Assembly (NCBI GenBank): GCA_031265355.1
Contig: JAISCT010000059.1
Span: forward strand, 1 to 63,892
From: Oscillospiraceae bacterium
GTDB taxonomy: Bacteria; Bacillota; Clostridia; Oscillospirales; UBA929
DNA length: 63,892 nucleotides
Direction: 5' to 3'
Numbering within the stretch: the first letter of the stretch is position 1; the number at the start of each line of letters is the position of its first letter. Below are positions 40,225 through 48,887 of the stretch, one piece after another. Both the position numbers and the translations under genes were made by a program. The notes beneath the pieces are model-generated. The model was given only the letters and a program-made list of their open reading frames with translations. It was not told the DNA's origin and did no database searches.

Positions 40225-41460
40225 ATGCTCCCAATGTTGGCCGCCGAGGCCGAGGCTGAGATCTCCGCCCGTTTTGCGGCCTTTGCGCGCACGGCGCACG
40301 AGAATACGCGCCGTGTGCTGGCCGTACTGGCCGCCCACCGCGTGTCCGACGGACATTTTGGCGGTACGACAGGGTATGGCTATGACGACGCCGGGCGCGC
40401 CGTGCTGGACGCCGTCTACGCCGACCTGATGGGCGCCGAAGATGCGTTGGTGCGCATCCAGTTTGTCAGCGGCACTCACGCCATCGCCTGCGCGCTCTTC
40501 GCCGCGTTGCGTCCGGGCGACGTGCTGGTGTCAGCCACGGGGCTGCCCTACGACACGCTGCACGGCGTCATTGGACTGCACGGGACAGGCATGGGGTCGC
40601 TGCGCGACTATGGCGTCGGTTTTTGCAGCGTGGCGCTGACATCGGAGGGCACGCCCGACCGGGACGCGCTCAAACAGGCCGTGCAGGACCCGGCGGTGCG
40701 CGCCGTGCTGGTCCAGCGCTCGCGCGGATACGAGGCCAGGCGCGCGCTGTCGATCGCGGACGTAGAAACGCTTGTACGCCTGGTAAAGGAGGAAAACCCG
40801 ACGGCGGCTGTCGTCGTCGACAATTGTTATGGGGAATTTATCGAGACGCGGGAGCCCTGCGCCGTAGGCGCCGATCTTGTAGCCGGCTCGTTGATCAAAA
40901 ATCCCGGCGGCGGGTTGGCGCTCACCGGCGGCTATGTGGCGGGCCGGCGCGGGTTGGTCGAGCGGGCGGCCGCCAGGCTGACGGCGCCCGGCATCGGCCG
41001 GGCCTGCGGCGCGACGCTGGGACAGAATCGCGCGCTCTTTCAGGGCTTGTTTCAGGCGCCGCATGCGGTGTCGCAGGCGTTGATGACCGCCGCGTTTTGT
41101 GCCGCGCTGATGGAGAAACTCGGCTGTGAGGCCGACCCGGGGCCCTGCGCACCGCGCGGCGACATCATTCAAATGATTCGCTTCGGGGCTCCGGAGCCGC
41201 TGCTGCGTTTCTGCCGGGGCATTCAGGCCGGCGCGCCGGTGGACAGCTTCGCCGTGCCGGAGCCGTGGGCGATGCCCGGATATGGCTGCCCGGTCGTCAT
41301 GGCGGCGGGGACCTTTGTGCAGGGGGCGTCCCTCGAACTCTCGTGTGACGCGCCCATGCGGCCGCCCTTCGACGCCTATCTCCAGGGGGGCCTCACCTAT
41401 GAGGCGGGCCGAGCGGGTGTGCTGACCGCCGCCGCGGCGCTGTTGGAGGGGACGACGTGA
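40225..41460 (+). CDS. Methionine gamma-lyase family protein (aluminium-resistance type), PLP enzyme
   Basis: 411 residues from ATG 40225; GGCGGAGGG upstream. HFGGTTGYGYDDAGRAVLDA near residue 50 and RIQFVSGTHAIACALFAALR are hallmarks of PF06838-type fold-I PLP enzymes; GSLIKNPGGGLALTGGYVAG holds the Schiff-base Lys (SLIKN). The family is related to Cys/Met gamma-lyases and often labelled aluminium resistance; the real reaction is not established. In this operon a role in amino-acid sulfur or arylalanine breakdown would fit. Confidence 0.88.
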   Translation: MLPMLAAEAEAEISARFAAFARTAHENTRRVLAVLAAHRVSDGHFGGTTGYGYDDAGRAVLDAVYADLMGAEDALVRIQFVSGTHAIACALFAALRPGDVLVSATGLPYDTLHGVIGLHGTGMGSLRDYGVGFCSVALTSEGTPDRDALKQAVQDPAVRAVLVQRSRGYEARRALSIADVETLVRLVKEENPTAAVVVDNCYGEFIETREPCAVGADLVAGSLIKNPGGGLALTGGYVAGRRGLVERAAARLTAPGIGRACGATLGQNRALFQGLFQAPHAVSQALMTAAFCAALMEKLGCEADPGPCAPRGDIIQMIRFGAPEPLLRFCRGIQAGAPVDSFAVPEPWAMPGYGCPVVMAAGTFVQGASLELSCDAPMRPPFDAYLQGGLTYEAGRAGVLTAAAALLEGTT

Positions 41461-41954
41461 TCATTTTGGGCATAGATCCGGGCCTTGCCACCGTGGGATT
41501 CGGTTTGATCGAGGCGGAGCGGGGACGGCTGCGGCATCTGCGCCACGGTGTGGTGACGACGCCGGCCGGCGTGCCGCTGCCGCGGCGGCTGCTCTCGATC
41601 GCGGAGGATGTGGAGGCGCTGCTGTCTGCCTTTCACCCGGAGGCCGTGGCCGTGGAGGAATTGTTTTTCAGCAAAAATGTGACCACCGGGTTGGCGGTGG
41701 CCCACGGTCGCGGCGTGATCTTGGCCGCTGTCGCCCGGTCCGGGCTCTCGGTGGCCGAGTACAAGCCCATGCAGGTAAAACAGGCGGTGGTGGGTTACGG
41801 CGCCGCCGACAAGCGTCAGGTGATGGAGATGACCCGGCAGCTGTTGGGGCTTTCGTCCGTGCCCAGACCGGACGACGCCGCCGACGCCCTAGCCGTCGCC
41901 ATCTGCCACGCCGGCACGGCCGCCTCGCTGTTGGGGCGCGTGCCGCCGGGGTGA
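41457..41954 (+). CDS. ruvC: Holliday junction resolvase RuvC
   Basis: 165 residues from GTG 41457 (GTGA overlap). ILGIDPGLATVGFGLIEAER with the first catalytic Asp, AVAVEELFFSKNVTTGLAVA with the Glu, and SVPRPDDAADALAVAICHA with the final Asp pair. Cuts Holliday junctions together with RuvAB. No ruvA/ruvB nearby, so it stands apart from its usual partners, at the end of a metabolic operon. Confidence 0.95.
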   Translation: MIILGIDPGLATVGFGLIEAERGRLRHLRHGVVTTPAGVPLPRRLLSIAEDVEALLSAFHPEAVAVEELFFSKNVTTGLAVAHGRGVILAAVARSGLSVAEYKPMQVKQAVVGYGAADKRQVMEMTRQLLGLSSVPRPDDAADALAVAICHAGTAASLLGRVPPG

Positions 41955-41988
41955 TGTCATCGGCTGCTGCGCGGCCTGAAACCCTTAC

Positions 41989-42037
41989 AAAATGCCCACA
42001 ACATCTTGTAGAAACCACAAGATGTTGTGGGCATTTT
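41989..42037. terminator. 21-bp perfect inverted repeat between convergent genes
   Basis: 41989-42009 pairs with 42017-42037 without a mismatch, 7-base loop, A and T runs at the foot in both directions. A bidirectional terminator for ruvC (plus) and the ACT gene (minus). Confidence 0.9.
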
Positions 42038-42078
42038 GGGGTTTTGGCGATGTCGGGATCCACACGGGATTCAGTCCG

Positions 42079-42510
42079 TCACAGCGAGTAGAGCTCGTCG
42101 TTTTGGACGACTTGAATTCCGTTTTTTAACAGTATTGTTTGGGCGCGTTCGTTGTCTTCCACGCGGAAAATCACGTAGGCGTTGCCCTGTTGCCTCGCGA
42201 TGAAGGCGTACGCGTACTCGACGCTGATCCCCTCCGCCGCCAAGACGCTCAGCGCCTGGGCGAGACTGCCCGGTTTGTCCGCGACGGACACCGCGAGCAC
42301 AGGCGTCACCGAGACGACGCACTGCGCGGCTTTGAGTACATCCAGCGCCCGCGCCGGTTCGCTGACGATGAGTCGCAAGATGCCGAAATCCATTGTGTCG
42401 GCGATGGACATGGCGCGCAGGTCAATGCCGGCGGCGCCCAGTGTCTGCGTCACCTCCGCCAGCCGTCCGGGGCTGTTTTCCACAAAAATGGAAATCTGAT
42501 CGATTGCCAT
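42079..42510 (-). CDS. ACT-domain protein (paired with phenylacetate-CoA ligase)
   Basis: 143 residues from ATG at 42510, with GAGGGGGAAG upstream. Two ACT repeats: QISIFVENSPGRLAEVTQTL and VLAVSVADKPGSLAQALSVL, each with the ligand-binding Pro-Gly-Leu turn. Such proteins lie next to paaK/iorAB in many anaerobes and are thought to sense amino acids. Forty-three bases after the ligase; same operon. Confidence 0.88.
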   Translation of the reverse strand: MAIDQISIFVENSPGRLAEVTQTLGAAGIDLRAMSIADTMDFGILRLIVSEPARALDVLKAAQCVVSVTPVLAVSVADKPGSLAQALSVLAAEGISVEYAYAFIARQQGNAYVIFRVEDNERAQTILLKNGIQVVQNDELYSL

Positions 42511-42553
42511 CTGTCTTCCCCCTCGTTGTTGTAAAATTTGAGACCCGAGTGTT

Positions 42554-43849
42554 TTAGATCTTTCGCTTATCAATGACGCGGACGGCCTTGCCCTCGCTGC
42601 GGGCGATGGTGCGCGGTGCGACCAGCGTCACCTTCGGGGAGATGCCCAGCATGGCGCGCAGCGAGGCAAGCAGTTCCTCCTCCCGGGTGGCGATCTGTTT
42701 GATCGTGTCGGAGAACATCTCCGGGGTCATCTCCACTTGGACTTCGAAGGTGTCCGTATAGTTTACCCTGTCGACAATGATCTGGTAATTCGCCGGGAAC
42801 CCGGCGCCGAGCAGCACCGTCTCAATCTGAGACGGGAAGACATTGACGCCTCTGATGATCAGCATATCGTCGCTGCGACCCATCGGTTTCGACATCTTGA
42901 TGAGCGTTCGGCCGCAGGAACATGCCTTGCGGCTCAGCACGCAGATGTCCCGCGTCCGGTAGCGCAGCAACGGAAAAGCCGTCTTGCTGATACAACTGAA
43001 GACGAGCTCGCCCTTGGAGCCCTCCGGCAGGATCTCGCCCGTGTCGGGGTCGACGACCTCCGCGAGGAAGTGATCCTCGTTGACGTGCATCCCCGTCTGT
43101 TCCTCGCACTCAAACGACACGCCCGGCCCCGAGATCTCCGTCAGTCCATAGATGTCGTAGGCGCGGATGCCCAGTTTTTCCTCGATATCGCGGCGCATCT
43201 CTTCGCTCCAGGCCTCCGCGCCGAAGATGCCGGCCTTCAGTTTGATCTCGCTCCGCCGATCCTGCGCGGTGATTGTCTCTGCCAGATATGCGGCATAGGA
43301 GGGCGTACAGCACAGGATTGTTGAGCCGAGGTCGCACATAAACTGGATCTGCCGGTCCGTGTTGCCGGAGGACATGGGCAACGTCAGCGACCCCACCTTG
43401 TGGGAACCGCCGTTCAGACCCGGGCCGCCCGTGAACAGGCCGTAGCCGTAAGAGACGTGCACCACATCGTCCTTTGTTCCGCCGGCCGCAATGATGGCCC
43501 TGGCGCAGCAATCGTCCCAGAGGTTGATGTCGTCCTGGGTGTAAAACGCCACCACACGCCGGCCCGTCGTCCCGCTTGTAGATTGGATCCGCACGCAGTC
43601 GTGCAGCGGTACGGCGAGTAAGCCGTAGGGGTAAGCGTCTCTCAGGTCGTCCTTTGTGAGAAAGGGCAGCTTGGGCAGGTCGTCCACCGAACGGATGTCG
43701 TCCGGTCCGACGCCTTTCTTGTCCATCAGATCCCTGTAGTAGGCGACGTTTTGATAAACGTGCCTGACTGTACGCACCAGTCTCTCCGACTGAAGGGCCT
43801 GCAGTGTGTCCCGGGGCGCGCATTCCATCTCCTGCTGATAATATTTCAC
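42554..43849 (-). CDS. paaK: Phenylacetate-CoA ligase
   Basis: 431 residues from GTG at 43849 (GGGGGAACG upstream). Adenylating-enzyme blocks: VRIQSTSGTTGRRVVAFYTQ (P-loop), YGLTEISGPGVSFECEEQTG, YRTRDICVLSRKACSCGRTL, and the C-terminal SDDMLIIRGVNVFPSQIETV. Activates arylacetates to CoA thioesters at the cost of ATP, or in reverse may gain ATP from the aryl-acetyl-CoA made by IorAB. Own promoter at 43945-43974. Confidence 0.95.
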   Translation of the reverse strand: MKYYQQEMECAPRDTLQALQSERLVRTVRHVYQNVAYYRDLMDKKGVGPDDIRSVDDLPKLPFLTKDDLRDAYPYGLLAVPLHDCVRIQSTSGTTGRRVVAFYTQDDINLWDDCCARAIIAAGGTKDDVVHVSYGYGLFTGGPGLNGGSHKVGSLTLPMSSGNTDRQIQFMCDLGSTILCCTPSYAAYLAETITAQDRRSEIKLKAGIFGAEAWSEEMRRDIEEKLGIRAYDIYGLTEISGPGVSFECEEQTGMHVNEDHFLAEVVDPDTGEILPEGSKGELVFSCISKTAFPLLRYRTRDICVLSRKACSCGRTLIKMSKPMGRSDDMLIIRGVNVFPSQIETVLLGAGFPANYQIIVDRVNYTDTFEVQVEMTPEMFSDTIKQIATREEELLASLRAMLGISPKVTLVAPRTIARSEGKAVRVIDKRKI

Positions 43850-43944
43850 CGTTCCCCCGCCTTTTTTGAAGATTTACATGAACCGTCATTCTGCTGAAAT
43901 CCGCGAAATCGTTGTCCGCGAAGCATCACAGCAGTATGAACAGA

Positions 43945-43974
43945 ATTATCGCACATGTGGCGGGGGAGTGTCAA
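43945..43974 (-). promoter_or_regulatory. Promoter of paaK-ACT operon
   Basis: Minus strand TTGACA (43974-43969), 18 bases, GATAAT (43950-43945), about 90 bases before the start. Confidence 0.6.
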
Positions 43975-44068
43975 GCGATTTTGACGGAAAACCGCGAAAA
44001 GCCCAAGAAGAAGACGAAAAATTTCTCGACGCGGCATCCGACAGGGGGCGTGAGGGCGCCCGAACGCT

Positions 44069-44094
44069 AAAAAACCCCGGCCAAGGCCGAGGTT
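44069..44094 (-). terminator. Terminator of the LuxR-type gene
   Basis: On the minus strand AACCTCGGCC TTGG CCGGGGTT followed by TTTT. It lies 20 bases after the stop of the regulator gene. Confidence 0.7.
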
Positions 44095-44113
44095 CGGCGG
44101 AGGGCGCGGGGAT

Positions 44114-45643
44114 TTATTTCTCGTCCTCCGCCGTCGGCATCTGGCGGACGGGCAGACTGCCCGGGGCATGAATGAAGCGACTGACAAGCTGTGATTTTTT
44201 GGAGGCCCCCGCCTTGCTCAGAATGTTCTTGATGTGGAATTTGATCGTGTTGATCGATACATAGAGAATGTCGGCCATCTGCTGGTTGGAGTAGCCTCCC
44301 AGAATGAGCTCGTATACTTTTTTCTCTGTCATTGTGAGCTGAGCAAAGAGCACATCCTGGTTCAACGTGTGGACGACGGGGGAGGGCGCGGACACCGGCG
44401 CCTCCGCGGTCCGATCCGGCGGTGAGACGTCCGGCGTTTCGGAGACGATGTGCAGGTGCGGCGTCTCCGGCGCGGGCGATTGGGCCGGTTCTTCGTCCGT
44501 CTGCGCCGCCTTGGGCCTGTGCGCCGCCAACACGAGGAAACTCAGCAGCGGGAACATGACCGCGAGGGTGGCGACGTCCGCCTGCCGGGACGTGAGATGG
44601 GAAGCAAGCCATGAGACCAGCCCCGGACGGCAGAACAGCCAGACGGACAGAAAAAGGACCAGAAAACAAAGCCCCAGCGTGAACTTTCGGTTGGGTGCCG
44701 CCGACGCATGGTATAGGCGGAACACAAATAAGAGACATAGACTGCCGAACGCGCAGAGGAAGAGGAGGGCGGATGCGTAGGGTGCATAGGGGGTTTCCGG
44801 TGGTGTGAACAGGAGCACGGTTCCGGCCGACAGCCCGGAGAGCGCGACGGCGCCCAGCAGCCATCGGCGTGCCTCGGGCAGCAGAAACAGTAGCGCCGCC
44901 ATCACGGCGCCCAGCAGAGCGGGGACGGCGATCTCATAAGGCGCTCTCGCGTCCCGGAGCGCGGTGTGAAAATACAGCCGTATACCAAGGAAGACATCCG
45001 CCGCGCAGAGTAAAAACGCACCGGCGCAACAGACCCGCAAGCTGGCGCGGCGCGGCGGCGCTACGTCGAGGGAAGGGAAACTCTCGCTGACGTGTTCCTG
45101 TTCGGCTGTCAGATGAGAGCACAGCAGGCCGGTGGTCAGCAACAGGCAGGCACACAGTAGCCGCAGCAGGCTGTGGGTGTTGAAGATGTCCGCTAGGGCC
45201 CAGCCGGCGCTCAAAAAAAGACCGCTGAATCCCCCAAAAAAGCAAAACACACGGCCCGCCGAATCCGCATTGGGTACGTGCGCCGTCAGCGGCAGGGTCA
45301 GAAAAGACACGAACAGTGAAGAGAGCAGGACGAACGCCAAATTGACAGGGAGTGGCCAGACCCTAAATGTGAGCAAAAGTGTCACAATGAGCAGGCTGGC
45401 GCCGGCTTGCAGGCGTCGGCGGAACTGCGTCTTTTGGGAGGTAAAGCGCTCCACGGCAAAGGCGCACGAAAAGCCGCCCAGAATGATCAGCGCGCCGATC
45501 AAACCGGAAAGTCCGGAATCCTGCAACCCGTCACCGGCTTCCAATGCACAGGGCAGAACGAGAGGGAACCAGAGCAGGAACTGAGAGATTCCCAAACCCA
45601 GCAAAAGGTCGCGGCGCAAACGCCCTTTCGTGTTCTCCGGCAT
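44114..45643 (-). CDS. Membrane-bound LuxR-family transcriptional regulator
   Basis: 509 residues; GAGGAGATGC before ATG 45643. Residues about 15-370 hold roughly 12 membrane helices in an MFS-like arrangement (LLLGLGISQFLLWFPLVLPC and many further). A Pro/Ala-rich linker (about 375-435) leads to a LuxR/GerE HTH (LTMTEKKVYELILGGYSNQQ, MADILYVSINTIKFHIKNIL). This combination of a transporter-like sensor and a C-terminal HTH is common in Coriobacteria and Clostridia; signals unknown. The DNA-binding end must be cytoplasmic. Confidence 0.9.
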   Translation of the reverse strand: MPENTKGRLRRDLLLGLGISQFLLWFPLVLPCALEAGDGLQDSGLSGLIGALIILGGFSCAFAVERFTSQKTQFRRRLQAGASLLIVTLLLTFRVWPLPVNLAFVLLSSLFVSFLTLPLTAHVPNADSAGRVFCFFGGFSGLFLSAGWALADIFNTHSLLRLLCACLLLTTGLLCSHLTAEQEHVSESFPSLDVAPPRRASLRVCCAGAFLLCAADVFLGIRLYFHTALRDARAPYEIAVPALLGAVMAALLFLLPEARRWLLGAVALSGLSAGTVLLFTPPETPYAPYASALLFLCAFGSLCLLFVFRLYHASAAPNRKFTLGLCFLVLFLSVWLFCRPGLVSWLASHLTSRQADVATLAVMFPLLSFLVLAAHRPKAAQTDEEPAQSPAPETPHLHIVSETPDVSPPDRTAEAPVSAPSPVVHTLNQDVLFAQLTMTEKKVYELILGGYSNQQMADILYVSINTIKFHIKNILSKAGASKKSQLVSRFIHAPGSLPVRQMPTAEDEK

Positions 45644-45768
45644 GCATGCATCTCCTCATCTGCGGATTCCGGCGAGTTCCTACCCGTTTACCATCCATTT
45701 GTGAAAGGGGTGGTTTTTTGCTATCTATAAAAACCTATGAAAAAAACAAAATCTGCCGCAAAAGGTAG

Positions 45769-45797
45769 TTGCGAAACTGATGAAATCGCGGTAGAAT
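45769..45797 (+). promoter_or_regulatory. Promoter of the small membrane protein gene
   Basis: TTGCGA (45769-45774), 17 bases, TAGAAT (45792-45797); 65 bases before ATG 45863. Confidence 0.5.
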
Positions 45798-45862
45798 AAG
45801 TATATAGTGAAGTAGGCACCCTGGCCGACAGGGATCGTTGGCATTGTGAGGGGGATTGCTAA

Positions 45863-46228
45863 ATGAATCGAGTGAGAAAGCTCTCGCGGCAGATTTCCGT
45901 GGTGGCGCTGGCGTTGATCTCGGTGACGGCACTGTTGCTGGCCACCGGGTTGCTTGTCTATGTGGACGACAACGGTGGGCTGCCGAGTGTGATCGTACGG
46001 GACGGCGACGTTCCCTTGGCGGATCCAGGCGGCGACGAGATGCCCGAAGAACCGGACGGGCAGGGCGTCAACTGGGGGGATTCCACCACCGTTGTGGTGA
46101 CCGGTATGATCATTGTGGTGATTTTCGTGTTCGTCTGGTTCCTGGTGTTCCGGCCGCGGCCCGAGGGGGAGGAGACGCCGAAGGCGGCGTCGGGAGAGCC
46201 GCCGGTGGAACCGCCGGTCTATCTGTAG
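45863..46228 (+). CDS. Small membrane protein, two segments
   Basis: 121 residues; GAGGGGG at 45848-45854. Membrane helix at about 12-32 (VVALALISVTALLLATGLLV), an acidic extracytoplasmic loop (residues 34-75, with DGDVPLADPGGDEMPEEPDG), a second helix at about 77-96 (VVVTGMIIVVIFVFVWFLVF) and a Pro-rich tail. No family recognised. Next to a sortase gene, from which it is separated by a terminator. Confidence 0.7.
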   Translation: MNRVRKLSRQISVVALALISVTALLLATGLLVYVDDNGGLPSVIVRDGDVPLADPGGDEMPEEPDGQGVNWGDSTTVVVTGMIIVVIFVFVWFLVFRPRPEGEETPKAASGEPPVEPPVYL

Positions 46229-46292
46229 GTGTGTCCACGGCCAACGGCGTCCTATTCAATTATCGACAGATTGCGGACATGACTTTAAATGG

Positions 46293-46320
46293 AGGGCGCT
46301 GGCAAAGCGCCCTTTGTTTT
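46293..46320 (+). terminator. Intrinsic terminator before the sortase gene
   Basis: AGGGCGCT (46293-46300), loop GGCAA, AGCGCCCT (46306-46313), then TTGTTTT. Confidence 0.8.
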
Positions 46321-46360
46321 ACCCGCAGGCGATGCCTGTCCGCGACCTTTGGAGGAAGCC

Positions 46361-47536
46361 ATGGCTGAGTTCGAGACGAGAAAACCAAAAGAGGCCAAGA
46401 AGATAAAAAAATCTGGTTCAAGCGGGAAACGGCGTTTGCGCCTGGGCGCGCGCACCGTTGTTTCGTATGCCCTGATTGCCGCGGGTTTGGCGCTGATCCT
46501 GTTCGCAGGTCTCTATGCGCTGGTGGACTACCCGTGGCAGATTCTGTTTTACAAACCGGAGACCTTCAAAACGGACACGCTCCCGGACCCGGAGCCGCCC
46601 GTGCTGGACGGAGCGGTAGTGACGTATAATCCGGCCGCCGTTGCGGCGACGCCCGCGCCTCCGCTCGTGCGGGCGCCCAACGGCGCACAGGAGGATCTAC
46701 CGGGCGCCGACCTGCCGGAGAGCCCGACGCCGAGTCGCGGGCCGGCGGTTGTCTGCCAGGTGATTGGCGCGGTCAAGATCCCAAAACTCGGCCTCTCCGT
46801 CAACCTCATGGACGACGTAACGCAGACGCATCTGCGGTTGGGGGCCGGGTTTGTGCGCGGCACCGCGCTGCCGGGGCGCCCGGGCAACTGTTCCGTCGCG
46901 GGACACCGCGTGACGGCTCGGATGCACCCGTTTCGCTATCTGGACAAAATGGTTGCGGGAGATTACGTGTTTGTTAAATATGAGGAACACACGTACGTTT
47001 ACGAGACGACGGAGACATTTGTGGTCTCCAACCAGGAGCGCTGGGTCATGGATCCGGTGCCGTCCGAGACATACCTGCTGACGCTCATCACGTGCCACCC
47101 GGTGGGCAGTGCGCGGCAGCGGTTGATTCTCCGTGCCCGCCTCATCGAAATCGACGGGATGACGCCGGAGGCGTTTTACACGCCCGAGACACAGGCGATC
47201 TTGGAGACACCCGAGACAGACGTCCCGGCAGATCCGAACGCGCCGCCGGCTCCAGACGCGCCGCCGGGCCCGAACACATCGGTTGACCCAAGCGCGCCGC
47301 CGGACCCGAACGCATCGGTTGACCCAAGTGCGCCGGCGGACCCGAACGCGTCGGTCGATCCAAACGCGCCGCCGGTGTCGGACACGCCGGCTGTCGATTT
47401 GCCTTCGGACCGCGGCGGCGTCCCGCAGACCGGCGCAACCCCGGGAGCCGGCCCGCCGGAAACGCCGGAGGGTCCTCCGGAGACCGCCGCGTCGCCGCCC
47501 GGCGGAGACGCTTTGTCAGCCGGCGCATTCGAGTGA
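46361..47536 (+). CDS. Sortase with long proline-rich C-terminal tail
   Basis: 391 residues from ATG 46361 (GGAGG at 46350-46354). N-terminal membrane anchor at about 33-55 (VVSYALIAAGLALILFAGLY), a linker, and the sortase beta-barrel at about 125-260: IPKLGLSVNLMDDVTQTHLR, NCSVAGHRVTARMHPFRYLD with the catalytic His, TYLLTLITCHPVGSARQRLI with Cys and Arg. The last 125 residues are an acidic Pro-rich tail with DPNASVDPSAPP-type repeats. Sortases join proteins to the cell wall or to pilins; the substrate is not seen here. Class D/E-like by TLITC. Confidence 0.9.
   Translation: MAEFETRKPKEAKKIKKSGSSGKRRLRLGARTVVSYALIAAGLALILFAGLYALVDYPWQILFYKPETFKTDTLPDPEPPVLDGAVVTYNPAAVAATPAPPLVRAPNGAQEDLPGADLPESPTPSRGPAVVCQVIGAVKIPKLGLSVNLMDDVTQTHLRLGAGFVRGTALPGRPGNCSVAGHRVTARMHPFRYLDKMVAGDYVFVKYEEHTYVYETTETFVVSNQERWVMDPVPSETYLLTLITCHPVGSARQRLILRARLIEIDGMTPEAFYTPETQAILETPETDVPADPNAPPAPDAPPGPNTSVDPSAPPDPNASVDPSAPADPNASVDPNAPPVSDTPAVDLPSDRGGVPQTGATPGAGPPETPEGPPETAASPPGGDALSAGAFE
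47224..47395 (+). repeat. Pro/Asp repeat array in the sortase tail
   Basis: Imperfect in-frame units of about 36 bases encoding ADPNASVDPSAPP-like sequence, four to five copies. Such arrays expand and contract; they would stretch the tail through the wall. Confidence 0.7.
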
Positions 47537-47686
47537 CGAGCCATTGCCAAAGCCGCTGGACTGTGGTAGACTGTTACGGAATGGGAGACGGCGCGTCCGT
47601 CGCCTGGGTGTCTCTCACAACGCAGCGTAACTCCATGTGCAAAAGTTGTGAGAAGCATCCACTTGAATGTACTGAGGAGAAGATGC

Positions 47687-48793
47687 ATGTTACAAATCGT
47701 CGAGTGGTCTTTTATCGAATCGTTTGTCCTGGAAGTTTTCTGCCGGTACGGGGTGCCGGAGGCGGACGCGCGCATCTGTACGGACGTGCTGCTCGAAGCG
47801 GAGCGACGCGGCATTGAATCACATGGGCTGAACCGTTTCAAACCGATCTATCTCGAACGGCTGAAGGCCGGGGTCCAAAAGCCGGTCACAGAGCTGGAGG
47901 TGGTGCGGGAGACTCCCACCACGGCGGTGGTGGACGGTCACGATGGAATGGGTCAGGTCGTGGCGCACCGGTCTATGACGATGGCCATTGAAAAGGCCCA
48001 AAAACTTGGCCTCGGTATGGTAGCTGTGCGCCACTCTACCCACTTCGGCATCGCTGGATACTACGCCTCCATGGCCGCGAAGGCCGGTTGCATTGGCATC
48101 ACGGGGACGAACGCCAGGCCCTCCATCGCGCCGACATTCGGCGTGGAGAACATGCTGGGGACAAATCCCCTGACATTTGGAATGCCCACGGATGAGGCGT
48201 TCCCATTTATGTTGGACTGCGCCACATCCATCACGCAGCGCGGCCAGATCGAACAGTTCGAGCGGTTGGGAGAGGAGACGCCGGCCGGCATGGTCATCAC
48301 GCGGGACGGCTCGACAATGACGGACTCGACGGCCATCCTGAAAGCGCTGACCGAGGGCAAGGCGGCCCTGACGCCGCTCGGCGGCGTGGGCGGTGAGCAC
48401 GCCGGGTTCAAAGGATACGGGTATGCCACGGTAGTGGAGATCCTGTCGGCGGCGTTGCAGAGCGGACGCTATCTCACGCTGCTGAACGGCTATGAAAACG
48501 GGCGGCGGATCTCCTATGGGCTGGGGCATTTTTTCATCGCCATCGACACGGAGGCGTTTATGGGGCGCGCCGCCTTCGAGAAGACCACCGGAGATATACT
48601 GCGCGCGCTGCGGGCCTCTCAAAAGGCGCCGGGGCACGACCACATCTACACAGCCGGCGAGAAGGAATATCTTATTTGGCAGGAGAGAAAGGACACGGGG
48701 CTTCCCGTCAACGAGGCAGTGCAGCGGGAACTCATTGCCGTGCGCGACGAACTGGAGCTTTTCCAGTACCGCTTCCCGCTTGAGACGGTGTAA
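47687..48793 (+). CDS. Malate/L-lactate dehydrogenase family (Ldh2/MdhII)
   Basis: 368 residues from ATG 47687 with GAGGAGAAG. Family blocks: ERRGIESHGLNRFKPIYLER, GHDGMGQVVAHRSMTMAIEK, VAVRHSTHFGIAGYYASMAA, GITGTNARPSIAPTFGVENM and NPLTFGMPTDEAFPFMLDCA. NAD(P)-dependent 2-hydroxyacid dehydrogenase of the type used for malate, lactate or ureidoglycolate. Followed at 94 bases by malic enzyme, suggesting malate as substrate. Confidence 0.92.
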   Translation: MLQIVEWSFIESFVLEVFCRYGVPEADARICTDVLLEAERRGIESHGLNRFKPIYLERLKAGVQKPVTELEVVRETPTTAVVDGHDGMGQVVAHRSMTMAIEKAQKLGLGMVAVRHSTHFGIAGYYASMAAKAGCIGITGTNARPSIAPTFGVENMLGTNPLTFGMPTDEAFPFMLDCATSITQRGQIEQFERLGEETPAGMVITRDGSTMTDSTAILKALTEGKAALTPLGGVGGEHAGFKGYGYATVVEILSAALQSGRYLTLLNGYENGRRISYGLGHFFIAIDTEAFMGRAAFEKTTGDILRALRASQKAPGHDHIYTAGEKEYLIWQERKDTGLPVNEAVQRELIAVRDELELFQYRFPLETV

Positions 48794-48887
48794 CGTGCGG
48801 TTACAAGCGGCGCGTGTCTCACCAAGATAGGTATATAAATTTGCGATCGATGGGTGCGTAAATGACAAGATAGGTGGAACATTGACC

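Noticed and set aside
47224..47395. CRISPR-like or satellite repeat in GC-rich stretch
   Set aside because: Repeats are imperfect, in frame, and encode the Pro/Asp tail of the sortase.
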